Positions 17,526 through 26,900 of a stretch of DNA of 64,000 bases are shown piece by piece. The stretch's first letter is position 1; each line of letters starts with the position of its first letter. This stretch comes from Streptomyces sp. NBRC 110611 (GTDB taxonomy: Bacteria; Actinomycetota; Actinomycetes; Streptomycetales; Streptomycetaceae). Position numbers and translations under genes: made by a program. A model generated the notes under the pieces. The model did not search any database and was not told the DNA's origin. It was given only the letters and a program-made list of their open reading frames with translations. Where the stretch lies: positions 261,607 through 325,606 of the forward strand of contig NZ_BBUY01000001.1 of NCBI RefSeq assembly GCF_001590865.1, read 5' to 3'.

Positions 17526-18671
17526 ATGCGTGCGAACATCCGCCGTTCCATCGTCGTTGCCGCTGCCGCCACCGGCCTGTGGGCCCTCGGCTCCGTGACC
17601 GCCAACGCCGCCGACCTGCCCGTCACCCCGGACCTGCCGGTCACCGGCACCGCCACGGACACCGCCGCCACCGCCACCGCCACCGCGACCCACACCGTGA
17701 AGCAGACCGCGGACGGCGTGCAGAAGCTGGCCGGTGGCGAGGGCCTGCTCGACACCGGCGCGGTGCGCGACGCCGCCGACCTGATGCCGGCCACCAAGCT
17801 GACGAAGCAGGTCGAGCAGGTCACCAAGGCCGTGCAGAACCCCGCCCAGGCCGTCAAGCCCGTCAAGCCCGTCAAGGCCGTCAAGGCCGTCAAGGCCGTC
17901 AAGGTCACCGACCTCGGAGAGGCCGGAAAGATCGGCAAGGTCGGCGAGCTCGGTCACCTCACGGACGGCACGCTGCCCGCCGTGCCGTCGCTGCCCGCCA
18001 CCCCGGGCGTGCCCTCCGCCGACCTGCCCGGCGGTGTGCCCACCGACCTGTCGCAGCTGCCCAAGACCCCCGCGCTGCCCGTGGCCCCCGGCTCCGCCGA
18101 CAACCTGCTGGCCGGTCTCGCCGGTGCGGGGGTCCGTCCCGAGCAGCTGACGAAGCAGGCCCAGGCGCCCCTGGCCACCGCCCGCCCGGTTGTCGACAAG
18201 ACCGCCGCCGACGCGCTGCCGCCCGTCGCCCGTCGGACTGTCGTCAAGGTGGTGCCGGTGGTCCAGGGGGCGGTCGGCGATGCCGGTCACCTCGCGGGGG
18301 ACGCGGCGGGGCAGGCCACCTCGTTCGTGACCGTCGTCGGCGGTCAGGCGCAGCAGTTCGCCCAGGGCAAGGCCGGTGACGCGGTGGCGTTCGCCGAGGC
18401 CGTGGCCGCTGAGGCCACTCCGCGTGCGCGGGGCCTGGTCACCGTTGTCGTGACGGACGCACACGGCATCGCGAACAAGAACGTCGCCGGTGCGCAGAGC
18501 CTGACGCCGGGCCAGGTCGTCCCGGCCGGCCGGACCGTGCCGTCCGGACTGACCGACGCCGTCGCCGTCCCGGTCGTGCCCGCAGGCCTGGCCGACCCGG
18601 CCAACGCCGCCAACATCCCGGCCCTGCCGGTTCTCCCGGCCCAGCCGAGCCTCCCCGTCCAGGGCGTCTGA
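17526..18671 (+). CDS. secreted repeat-rich protein
   Basis: Hypothetical secreted protein of 381 aa. The signal peptide is MRANIRRS plus a hydrophobic stretch with cleavage after TANA (residue 28). Near the N-terminus a threonine/alanine run (TATATATH) and then the repeat KPVKPVKAVKAVKAVKV are visible, the latter from near-perfect GTCAAGSCC DNA repeats. Later segments alternate Leu-Pro-rich stretches (PALPVLPAQPSLP) with amphipathic helices. Homologues are common in Streptomyces and often carry uninformative names. No catalytic motif is seen. A wall- or surface-associated structural role is plausible but unproven. Confidence 0.75.
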   Translation: MRANIRRSIVVAAAATGLWALGSVTANAADLPVTPDLPVTGTATDTAATATATATHTVKQTADGVQKLAGGEGLLDTGAVRDAADLMPATKLTKQVEQVTKAVQNPAQAVKPVKPVKAVKAVKAVKVTDLGEAGKIGKVGELGHLTDGTLPAVPSLPATPGVPSADLPGGVPTDLSQLPKTPALPVAPGSADNLLAGLAGAGVRPEQLTKQAQAPLATARPVVDKTAADALPPVARRTVVKVVPVVQGAVGDAGHLAGDAAGQATSFVTVVGGQAQQFAQGKAGDAVAFAEAVAAEATPRARGLVTVVVTDAHGIANKNVAGAQSLTPGQVVPAGRTVPSGLTDAVAVPVVPAGLADPANAANIPALPVLPAQPSLPVQGV

Positions 18672-18804
18672 GGCGGCCCCGGCCCCCGGGGCTGACGCCA
18701 CCAGCACGTCACCGGAACGTACCGGCACGTATCCATCAGCACGTACCGGCACGTCACCCGAACATCGGCCGCGGCGGCGGCCGGTGCCGGAACACCCATG
18801 AACA

Positions 18805-18839
18805 GCCGGGCGGACCTCTGTGGGGGAGGGCCGCCCGGC
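18805..18839 (+). terminator. terminator after the secreted-protein genes
   Basis: GCCGGGCGG at 18805-18813 pairs perfectly with CCGCCCGGC at 18831-18839, followed by TTGGTGTGTT. Confidence 0.8.
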
Positions 18840-18874
18840 CTTGGTGTGTTCTACGGGCCGACAGCGTGACGAAT

Positions 18875-18927
18875 CGCCGGGCGGCGTCATGAGTGTCGCC
18901 GGACGGCGTGACGCGTACCGCCCGGCG
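18875..18927 (-). terminator. terminator of the eCIS operon
   Basis: CGCCGGGCGG at 18875-18884 and CCGCCCGGCG at 18918-18927 are perfect 10-bp arms located immediately past the amidase stop on the minus strand. Confidence 0.7.
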
Positions 18928-18930
18928 GTG

Positions 18931-19848
18931 TTACGAGTGGGGGACGTGCAGGCGTTCCCAACTGGCCTTGCCCGGCACCCCGTCCGCGTCCTTGCCGCGG
19001 AAGCCGAGCTTGCGCTGCCAGGCCGCGTACGACGTGCGGTCCGCCTCGGTCCACTCCGGCCCGGGGCCCTGCTCGTAGTGGCCGCAGCCCTCGGCCACCA
19101 GCCGCTCGCCCATGGCCGTGATGACGGGGCTCTTCGCGCCCGAGTGGAAGAAGGCGCTGCCGGGGAACGGCTCGTACGGCGGATGCTGCGGCTTCGGCGG
19201 CACCGGCCGGCCATCCCCCTCCGTCCCTTCCGTCCCCTCGGTCCCCTGCGGCTCCTTCGCCAGCCGCCGCTTGATCGCTTCCCGCATGCCGTCCATCGGG
19301 AAGCCGCGCGGATCGACCTTCCCGGGCTGCCACTCCTTGTGGCCGATCACCGAGCGCTCGGTCCACTTGTGCGCCCGGCAGATCGCCGCCGAGACCTTCT
19401 CGATCGCCGCCTTCTGCGCCTCCGGCCACGGGTCTTCGCCGTTGCCGAGGTTGATGCACTCGAAGCCGTAGAAGTGCCGGTTGCCGTCGGTGTCCGCGGC
19501 GTTGTCCGCCGGCAGCTCCGAGGCCTCGTTGATCACCGCCTCCAGGACGTCGCGGTCGCCCAGCCCGGCGTGATTGGCCCGGCCGTTGCCGACGAGATGG
19601 ACCTCGCCCTGCTTGTCGATCACGCCGTGGCAGAGCGGACCCGGCAGATCCGGGTGTCCGTCGTAGCACAGCTCCACCGACGAGTCGGTGCCCTCGGTGA
19701 CCGTGTGGTGGATCATCACTCCGTGCAGCGGGCCCCAGTGGCCCTTCGCATTGCGGTTGTGGTGACGCCAGTCGCGGACCTCGTGGACGGTGAGGCCCTC
19801 CTCGCGCAGCGCCCGCAGTAGTTCGTCCGCGGTCAGTGGTGTGGCCAT
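18931..19848 (-). CDS. N-acetylmuramoyl-L-alanine amidase with C-terminal binding domain
   Basis: PGRP/amidase-2 type lysin of 305 aa. It cleaves the lactyl-L-alanine bond of peptidoglycan. Putative zinc and catalytic residues are H47/H48 (VMIHHTV), H170 and the K177/D179 pair in GHKEWQPGKVDP, which is the usual H...H...K-x-D pattern. A Glu/Gly linker (GTEGTEGTEG) joins a C-terminal region (about 225-305) typical of Streptomyces phage-like lysins, with AAWQRKLGFRGKDADGVPG resembling a peptidoglycan-binding fold. No signal peptide is present. Its ATG shares one base with the DUF6519 stop, so it is the last gene of the eCIS operon, implying release or wall penetration. Confidence 0.9.
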   Translation of the reverse strand: MATPLTADELLRALREEGLTVHEVRDWRHHNRNAKGHWGPLHGVMIHHTVTEGTDSSVELCYDGHPDLPGPLCHGVIDKQGEVHLVGNGRANHAGLGDRDVLEAVINEASELPADNAADTDGNRHFYGFECINLGNGEDPWPEAQKAAIEKVSAAICRAHKWTERSVIGHKEWQPGKVDPRGFPMDGMREAIKRRLAKEPQGTEGTEGTEGDGRPVPPKPQHPPYEPFPGSAFFHSGAKSPVITAMGERLVAEGCGHYEQGPGPEWTEADRTSYAAWQRKLGFRGKDADGVPGKASWERLHVPHS

Positions 19849-21596
19849 CAGGCGATTCCCCCTTCGTCGGCCGCGGCTTCCGCCTCGGCCGTGGTCTGTG
19901 ACCTGTTGGGCAGTTGCCGCGTCAGGTCGTGTCCGGAGCCTATGACATCGTGTCCCGGGCCCCCTGCTTGTGCGCGCGGTGGCCCAGCGCCCTCAGCGGC
20001 CCCGGCCACTGCCCCGGCCGCCGCGCCGCCCGTCCTGCCGGCCACCGCGCCGTCCACCCCACCGGCCGCCGCCTCCTCGGCCCGGGCCGCCGCCTCGGCC
20101 GCCAGCGCCGCGTCGTCCGCCGCCGGGATGCCCGCCGACAACGGCCGGAACGTCAACCGCAGATCGGTTTCGGCCTGTTCGCCCGCCACCCACGCCAGCG
20201 GCGCGAAGTGCACCGCGATCCCGGACGGCGGCTCCAGCAGCGGACGGCGGACCGCGTCCGTGGGCCACTCCACCCCGCCGGTGGCCGTACGGGCCGGGAT
20301 CAGCCAGTAGTCGCCGGTGCGGTAGCCGCCGCCGGGCGCGAAGTACACCTCCACGCCGTCCTCCAGTGGCAGCCACTCGCCCTCCCGCACCGGTAGTGCG
20401 CCGTGCCGGAGCCGGTCGCCCCGCCCGGCCGCCCGCTCACCGCGCTCGACGGTTCTGCGGCGGCCCTCGTGGTGGTCCCAGCGGCGCAGGAACGGATGCA
20501 GCTCCGGCCTCCGCCCCACCCCCGGCGCCGGCTCGCCGGACAGCCGCACCCGCCGGAGGGGCAGATCCAGCTCCTCGACCCGCAGCAGCGGCGCGGCCTC
20601 GCCCCGGCTCGTATAGGCGGTGTCCACGAACTCCACCCGGTCGCCGACGTTCAGATCCAGCTTGTCGTCGCCGCCCAGGGTCGCCAACTCGACCCAGGTG
20701 CCGTCCAGTTCGTCGACCGGGAAGGTGACCGAGCCGTTCTCCCGGGACCACTTGAAGGTGGCGTCCCCGGCGCCGCCCGCCTCATGGATCTCGACCCGGT
20801 AGAGCTGGTTCTCCGGCCCCCGGTAGCGGGCGTCCGGGGCGACCAGACAGGGGTTGTCGTCCCCGTGGTCCGGGCGCTCGCTGCGCGCTGCGAGCCGGGA
20901 GCGGGGGGCGGCCGCCTTCTGCGCCCAGGCGGCGAAGGCCTTGCGGATCTCGTCGGCCGGGGGAGTGGGGCCGGGCAGCCCCAGTTCGGCGGCGGGCAGC
21001 GGCAGCACCTGCCACACCACCTTCGTACGGGCCGCGGTGTCCGGCAGCGCCGAGCCCAGCGCCACCTCGCGCAGCGCGGGGTCCTCGGCCGCGGTCACCA
21101 CCCGTTCCCATACCTTCAGATACGCCACGTACGGGAAGGCGGTCGGCAGCCGGTCGCCGGGGCGTTCCGGGTCCCGGAAGCCGTCCGGCTGGTCCCAGTA
21201 CGTCCAGGTGGCGGGCGCCGCGGGGGCGCCATCCGCGCCCGCGCCGTGGCTCCCGGCGTCCCCGTCGGCATCCCCCGCCTCCTGCGCGGGCACCGCCTCC
21301 CCGGGCCGCGGGCGGGTCGCCTCGCACAGGATGCCGTCCACGTAGTAGCGGCCGCCTCCGATGACCAGGTCGTCCAGCTCCCGGCTGCCGCCCTGCAGCG
21401 TGATCTTGAAGCCGGTGGCGCCGTACGGGCCGCCGTGCTGCCCGATCAGATCGGCGGCGAGCGTACGGGCCTGGAACAGCTGGATCGCGGTCTGTTCGTT
21501 GGCGTCCGCGTCCAGTTGCACCCGGCCCTGCTGGGCGACGACCGCGGAGTAGCGCCGTTCCGGCCGGTGGGTGATGCGGGAGAGATCAGCGTGCAT
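19848..21596 (-). CDS. DUF6519 eCIS accessory protein
   Basis: Product of 582 aa. The ATG at 21596 (MHADLSRITHRPERRYSAVV) with a GAGGGGA Shine-Dalgarno is preferred to an upstream ATG inside a tandem repeat. The N-terminal motif QQGRVQLDADANEQ and the following GPYGATGFKITL segment are typical of DUF6519 proteins encoded with phage-like tails. The body is predicted beta-rich with YLKVWERVVTAAEDP and FKWSRENGSV segments. The last 90 residues are an Ala/Gly/Glu-rich disordered tail (AAGAVAGAAEGAGPP). Its role is unknown. Position beside the tail protein and amidase suggests a distal baseplate or tip component. Confidence 0.8.
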   Translation of the reverse strand: MHADLSRITHRPERRYSAVVAQQGRVQLDADANEQTAIQLFQARTLAADLIGQHGGPYGATGFKITLQGGSRELDDLVIGGGRYYVDGILCEATRPRPGEAVPAQEAGDADGDAGSHGAGADGAPAAPATWTYWDQPDGFRDPERPGDRLPTAFPYVAYLKVWERVVTAAEDPALREVALGSALPDTAARTKVVWQVLPLPAAELGLPGPTPPADEIRKAFAAWAQKAAAPRSRLAARSERPDHGDDNPCLVAPDARYRGPENQLYRVEIHEAGGAGDATFKWSRENGSVTFPVDELDGTWVELATLGGDDKLDLNVGDRVEFVDTAYTSRGEAAPLLRVEELDLPLRRVRLSGEPAPGVGRRPELHPFLRRWDHHEGRRRTVERGERAAGRGDRLRHGALPVREGEWLPLEDGVEVYFAPGGGYRTGDYWLIPARTATGGVEWPTDAVRRPLLEPPSGIAVHFAPLAWVAGEQAETDLRLTFRPLSAGIPAADDAALAAEAAARAEEAAAGGVDGAVAGRTGGAAAGAVAGAAEGAGPPRAQAGGPGHDVIGSGHDLTRQLPNRSQTTAEAEAAADEGGIA

Positions 21597-21624
21597 GGCA
21601 GGGGTCCCCTCGTACGGGATGTTC

Positions 21625-21661
21625 GGAAGGCGGAAGACGGAAGGCGGAAGACGGAAGGCCG
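21625..21661. repeat. tandem 14-base repeat before the DUF6519 gene
   Basis: GGAAGGCGGAAGAC is repeated about 2.5 times between the tail-protein stop and the DUF6519 start (read on the plus strand). On the mRNA it is a polypyrimidine stretch 30 bases upstream of the start. Confidence 0.6.
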
Positions 21662-21725
21662 ACGGTCGGGTCACCCGGCGGCATACGATCACGGCTCACG
21701 CAACGGCGGGCGGTCCGCCGGTCGT

Positions 21726-23900
21726 TCAGGTCACGAACCACACCCCCGCATCGCTCCCGGCCGGTGTGTACTCCGCCAGCCGGGCCCGCAGGCCGTCCTC
21801 GCGCTGGGGCCGGTAGAGGTCGTGGTACGCGCCCATCTCGGCACCGTCCTCCGCGCCCCGCACGATCTCCTCCGCGCACCCCGCCGCCAACTGTCCGTAC
21901 CACGGCGTCCCGTAGCGCTCGCCGCGCAGCAGCGGACGCACCCGTGCGGCCTCCCCGGGGCCGGCCAGGTCCGGCTGGCAGCGGTAGCGGCGCGGGGTGC
22001 GCGAGCCCGGCGGTACGTAACTGAACCGCAGGCAGCCGATGCCGCGCCGGGCGACCCGCAGCCGCCCGGTGAAGAGCGAGTTCTCGGCGAGCTCCACGGC
22101 ATGGGTGTGCACCTCGCCGATGACCGTGGTCCGGTGCGCGTACAGCACCGCGTGCGCGGGCCGGCAGTCGGGCGCGGAGAGCGCCGCGCGGTCGGGCGCG
22201 GTGGCGTCCAGGAGGGAGTCGCGCAGATGGACCGGCAGCGGGTCGGTGCCCACCTCGTCGCCGGTCACCTCGATCGTGCCCAGGATGGTCCGGTCGATCT
22301 CCACACACGCGGTCGTACGGTCCAGGACCAGGCTCGGCTCCTCGGGGGAGTGCGGAGCGCACTCCGGCTCCAGGGACCAGCCCGGCACCAGCGTGCAGTG
22401 CCGCAGGACGAGCGAGCCCATCGGCCCGGTGACATTCAGCCCGCGCCCGGTGACCAGCAGCCCGTCCAGCACCATGCGTGGCCGCTCGCCCACCGCGCAA
22501 TCGGCGCCCCGCGCCCGGATGTTGAGCGCGTCCGGCCGGTTGCTGTACCAGTCGAGCAGCCGGATCACCGGGCGGGTGCCCTCCGCCGCGCGCAGCTCCA
22601 GCCGGTCGCCGGGGTCCAGGTCGAAGTCCAGCTGTTCCTGGTAGGCGCCGCTGTGGGTGATCTCGATGATCCCCTCGGGGCCGCACCGCCCGGCCCGCCG
22701 GTCGTCCTGCCACGCCCGGTACGCGTCCATGATCCGCTGGAAGTCCTGGTCCGGGCCGACCCGGTAGACGGCGGCGCCCGGCGAGGTCTCCCTCTCCCGC
22801 GGGTACTCCCCGCCGCCCAGCTCGTCCCCGAACCCGTAGTGGTAGTCCACCCATACGCCCTGCCGGGGCGCCGAGCGGGCGCCGAACGCCATCCGTCCGA
22901 GCTCCGGGTCGACCGCGACCTGGCCGCGCCGGGGCCGGTAGCGCCAGTCGCCCAGGTCCGCGACGACGATATCGGCGAGCGGCACCGGGGCGTCGTCACC
23001 GTCCCGGCGGACGACGAAGCTCTTCCCCGGCCCGTAGTAGTCCGCGAGCCGGTCGTGCAGCTGCCGTCGGCGGATCGCGGCCGGGACGTTGTCGAGGGCC
23101 GCGCTGTGCGCCGCCGACGATTCCGGCTCCGGCCGGGTCACCAGCGCCGTGTCATTGCCCAGGAGGGAGAAGGTGTAGAGGTTGCGGGCCCGGTCGATGC
23201 AGTACGCGGGCGCCCGCGTCACCGAGTACGGCCGCAGCCGCCAGACGAACAGCCCGACCCCGGCCGGGGTATAACCCCCTTGCCTGCGAGGCGAGTTGGC
23301 GCGTCGCACATCCACCGACCGCGCCACCGCGCCGAACGGCCCCCCGGCCAGGTCCAGCGCGGCGCCGTCCCGGACGTCCACCAGACGGCCCCGGGCGGCC
23401 CGCCGCTCGTTCGCCGCGGCCGTCCCCGACCCGTACAGCCTCACCGGCTGATGGTGCGCGACCAGCCGGGAGAACTCCACCGCCCGGGCCGGCCGGCCCG
23501 CCACCGACGCGGACAGCTCCTCCAGCAGTGCCAGGGTGCCCTTGCGGCGCCGGTGGCCGACCGTCGCCGCCACATCGCGGCGCGGCGCCAGCGCCTCGGC
23601 CAGCCGCCGCCGCGAGGAGTCCGGCAGCCCGCCGTCCCGAAGGCCGGTGGCCGGCACCCGCTCGTACCCGGGCAGCGGGCGGTACCCCACCAGATCCCCC
23701 AGGTACGGCAGTACCCACTCCGCGGCGCTCTCCACGAACCAGTCGTCGTACTGCTGGGCGACCCCGTCGCGTACCCGGTCCACCTGCTCCGCGATCACGG
23801 CCAGCAGCGCCCGCAGGGGCTCACCGCCCTCCGCGTCCCGCAACCGGTGCCACTGCGGCAGCAGCTCCGCGAGCCCGTCCGGCTCCCGCGTCGCGCTCAT
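21726..23900 (-). CDS. eCIS phage-tail-like protein with parallel beta-helix region
   Basis: Product of 724 aa. The N-terminus resembles P2 gpI-type tail proteins: LLPQWHRLRDAEGGEPLRAL and the motif DDWFVESAAEWVLPYLGDLV (about residues 50-70), often seen next to the baseplate J gene. The C-terminal third consists of short repeating beta turns (VLRHCTLVPG, CVEIDRTILGTIEV, VLYAHRTTVIGEVH), which suggest a right-handed parallel beta-helix. Such folds occur in adhesins and spikes. The ATG overlaps the upstream baseplate stop by 4 bp. It may replace the missing tail fibre as the surface-contact element; that is inference. Confidence 0.82.
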   Translation of the reverse strand: MSATREPDGLAELLPQWHRLRDAEGGEPLRALLAVIAEQVDRVRDGVAQQYDDWFVESAAEWVLPYLGDLVGYRPLPGYERVPATGLRDGGLPDSSRRRLAEALAPRRDVAATVGHRRRKGTLALLEELSASVAGRPARAVEFSRLVAHHQPVRLYGSGTAAANERRAARGRLVDVRDGAALDLAGGPFGAVARSVDVRRANSPRRQGGYTPAGVGLFVWRLRPYSVTRAPAYCIDRARNLYTFSLLGNDTALVTRPEPESSAAHSAALDNVPAAIRRRQLHDRLADYYGPGKSFVVRRDGDDAPVPLADIVVADLGDWRYRPRRGQVAVDPELGRMAFGARSAPRQGVWVDYHYGFGDELGGGEYPRERETSPGAAVYRVGPDQDFQRIMDAYRAWQDDRRAGRCGPEGIIEITHSGAYQEQLDFDLDPGDRLELRAAEGTRPVIRLLDWYSNRPDALNIRARGADCAVGERPRMVLDGLLVTGRGLNVTGPMGSLVLRHCTLVPGWSLEPECAPHSPEEPSLVLDRTTACVEIDRTILGTIEVTGDEVGTDPLPVHLRDSLLDATAPDRAALSAPDCRPAHAVLYAHRTTVIGEVHTHAVELAENSLFTGRLRVARRGIGCLRFSYVPPGSRTPRRYRCQPDLAGPGEAARVRPLLRGERYGTPWYGQLAAGCAEEIVRGAEDGAEMGAYHDLYRPQREDGLRARLAEYTPAGSDAGVWFVT

Positions 23901-26900
23901 CGGGTCACCTCCGTGAGGATCAGCGTATCCGCCACCTGCGGCGCGAACAGGGCGAGTTGGGCCGGGCGGATGCCGCGGGAGACGCGGACGGCCCGGCCCT
24001 TCGGCAGCGACCGGGTGTCGGTGATGCCGGGGTTGAGGCGCAGCAGCCCGTCCAGTGAGATGCCGTGGTGCGCGGCGACGGCGGTGAGCGTCTCGCCGCC
24101 GTCCGCCGTCACCTCGTGGATCCGCTCGTCGTACGTGGCGAGCCGGGCCGGCACCGTGCCGCGCACCGGCTCATCGGGAGGCCCGGTGAACCGGCCGGTG
24201 AGGGCGGCGAGTTCGGTGGGCGTGGCGGACGCCGGCACCCCCGTGAAGGCGTCCACGTCCACATGGTCGACGCCCGGTACGGACTGGGCCGCGGCCAGCA
24301 CCTCCGACAGGTGCGCCGGCTGCCCCAGCTCCCGCCCGTCGTAGCCGAGCCGGTCCAGCAGCGCCTGCCGTACCCGCGGTTCCACCAGCGGCCAGGCGTG
24401 GTCCGGCGCCACCTTCACCTTCGCCAGGCACAGCAGCAGCACCGGCTCGCGGACGTCCACCCGGACCGGGAGGCGGGCATCGCCGTACTCCGCCAGCGCG
24501 GACCGCAGCGCCCGCAGCACCTCCGCGTCCGGTGCCAGCGGGATGTCGTCGACGCCCGCCACCGTCACATGCAGCACCTTGCGCCGCCCGTCGAAGAGTT
24601 CCCGGGCCGACGCCCGGCCGATACCGGCCCGGGAGCGCGCGAAGTCCTCGTAGTCCGCGAGCGACACCAGCCGGTCCAGCGCGGACACCGACAGCGGGAT
24701 CGTGCGCCTGGTCAGGCCCGGCCCGTCGGCGTCCGCACCGCCGGTGGCCGGCTGCGGATTGGTCACGGCGGTCACCCCGAGCGGGCGGGTGACCGGCTGG
24801 GTGATCCGGTCCGCCGCGACGTTCGCCGCCCGCCCGGTGCCGAACCGGTACCTGGCCCGTACGTTGTCCTGCCCGGTCGGCAGCCGGGCGCCGTGCACCC
24901 CGTCGCCGAACGTCACCGTCGTACGCGTGCCCCCGGGACCGGACCCGGACCCGGCCCCGCCCCCGCTCCCGGAGGCATCGGCGTCCACCGTCCCCGTCAC
25001 GTACACCCGCTCGCGGGGCCCGCGCCCGGCCAGGCTGTCCACCGGGGTCCACCGCAGCCCGTCGACCCGGATCTCCAGCTCCGGGGTGGCCCCCAGGGGG
25101 TTGTCCGCCGGCCGCCAGGTCAGCGGTGACCGCCAGAGCGCGAACGTCTGGTGGGTGCGGGCGGCATCGCCGCTGCCGATCGGCTCGTCCCGGCTCTCGC
25201 CGTGCGTGGCCGGTACGACGTTGCCCTGGATGCGGACGGTGTCCCGCCGGTACCGGTGGGCGAGGTCCGCGGTGAGCGTGAGCACGGTATGGACGTGATC
25301 GCCGGGGAGGCCGGGGTCGAGCCGCTGGTCGACCGAGGCGATCACCGCGGTCTCGGTGGCGCGGAGCGTGGCCGGGCCTGGGATGTCGGTGCGCACACCG
25401 GAGACGATCAGGCGCCGCCCCGGCCGCAGCCCGTCGTACAGCTCCGCCAGCTCCAGCTCGTTCCCGTGCACGTCCTCGCCCAGCGGCTCGTCCGCCATCC
25501 GCAGCGGCCGGCCACCCGCGTACACGGTCGTGTCCCGGATCGTGGAGAGCACCACGTCGTGGTCGTCCAGCCAGGGGTCGGCCAGCGTCAGTTCGGTGCC
25601 CCGCCCGGTGATGCCGAAGTGGGTGTACGCCGCGGTCCGCACCCCGGTCACCCGTGTCATCACCAGCGCCAGCTTCCTGTCGCCCGGGATGCCGTCGGCT
25701 CCGTCCGCGCCCTTACGGGGCCGCCGGACGGCGACCCAGCTGCCGACGGTGATGCCGTCCTGCACCGAATCCAGCGGCAGGACGTAGCGGTTGGCGGGTT
25801 CCGGGACCGTGGCCAGGCCGATCTCCACGGCGGGCGGTTCGCTCCCCGGCGTACGGCGCACGGTCACCTCGAACTCGCCGTGCCGCATCTGCTCCTGGTC
25901 GCCCGGCCGGAGGTGCCAGGTCCGCGTGTCGCCGTTGTTCAGCACGACCTCGATCCGGCCCTCGTCGTCCGGCCGGGCCACGAACAGGCCGCGTTCGGGC
26001 AGACCGGGCCGCAGCCGGACGGTGACCCCGGACTCCTGCGAGTCGGTCGGACGGCGGCCGAGCCAGCTCAGATCGTGGTCCTGCCCGGTGCGGGTGGACA
26101 GCTCGACCCGCCCGGGGCCGAGGCCGAACGCCTCGTCCGCCGGCAGATTCACCCGGTGCTGCACGGTCGTACCGGTCTCGATGTGCTCGAACTCCGCCCG
26201 CACCGGGACCTTCCCGGCCGTGTCGTACACGATCCGCACGCTGGTCAGCTCACCGCCGGTCAGCGGCCAGTCGGTCTGCCGGATCACCTGCCCCTTCTCG
26301 TCCTGTACGGGCTTGAGCGGCGCGGTCGCCCCGAAGGGCGCGGCGGTCACCCGCATCGCCAGCAGCGCCCGCAGCGCGGACGGTACCTCGGGCGCGGCCC
26401 GCCGCCACGCCGCGTACAGCCCGTCCGCCAGCCGCGGATCCAGCGCGGAGAGCAGCCGCGCGGCCAGATCCGAGCCGGACGGCGACAGGCGCCCCGGGTG
26501 GCGGGAGGAGGCCGGGGAGCCGGACGAGGTCCGTACGACGCTGCCGCGCAGGGCGGGGAGCACGGAGCCCAGGGCGCGCAGGGCGGCGGAGCCTTCGTCC
26601 GGCTCGGCCCCGGGGGGCACGGTGGGTGCCGGGGCCAAGTCCAGGGCCCGCTCCCGCAGTTCGCCCAGCACCGCTGCCAGTTCCTCGAACCAGGCGGCGA
26701 CGTCCTCGTACGGCGCGGCCAGTGCCTGCGCCTCCGCCAGCCGCTCATGCGGCCCGGCCAGCCGTTCGGCGAAGGCGGCGGGCGTGGTGAGGGAGCCCAG
26801 GTCGGCACGGAGCGGCGCCAGCACCTGGAGGTCGAAGGTCTCGATCAGCCTGCTGACGGGACGGGGGTTGGGGACCTCCGGGGTGGGAGGCCCGGGCTTC

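Noticed and set aside
20403..24344. Long plus-strand frame across tail and DUF6519 genes
   Set aside because: It is a shadow in antisense of three overlapping eCIS genes and has no recognisable domain.
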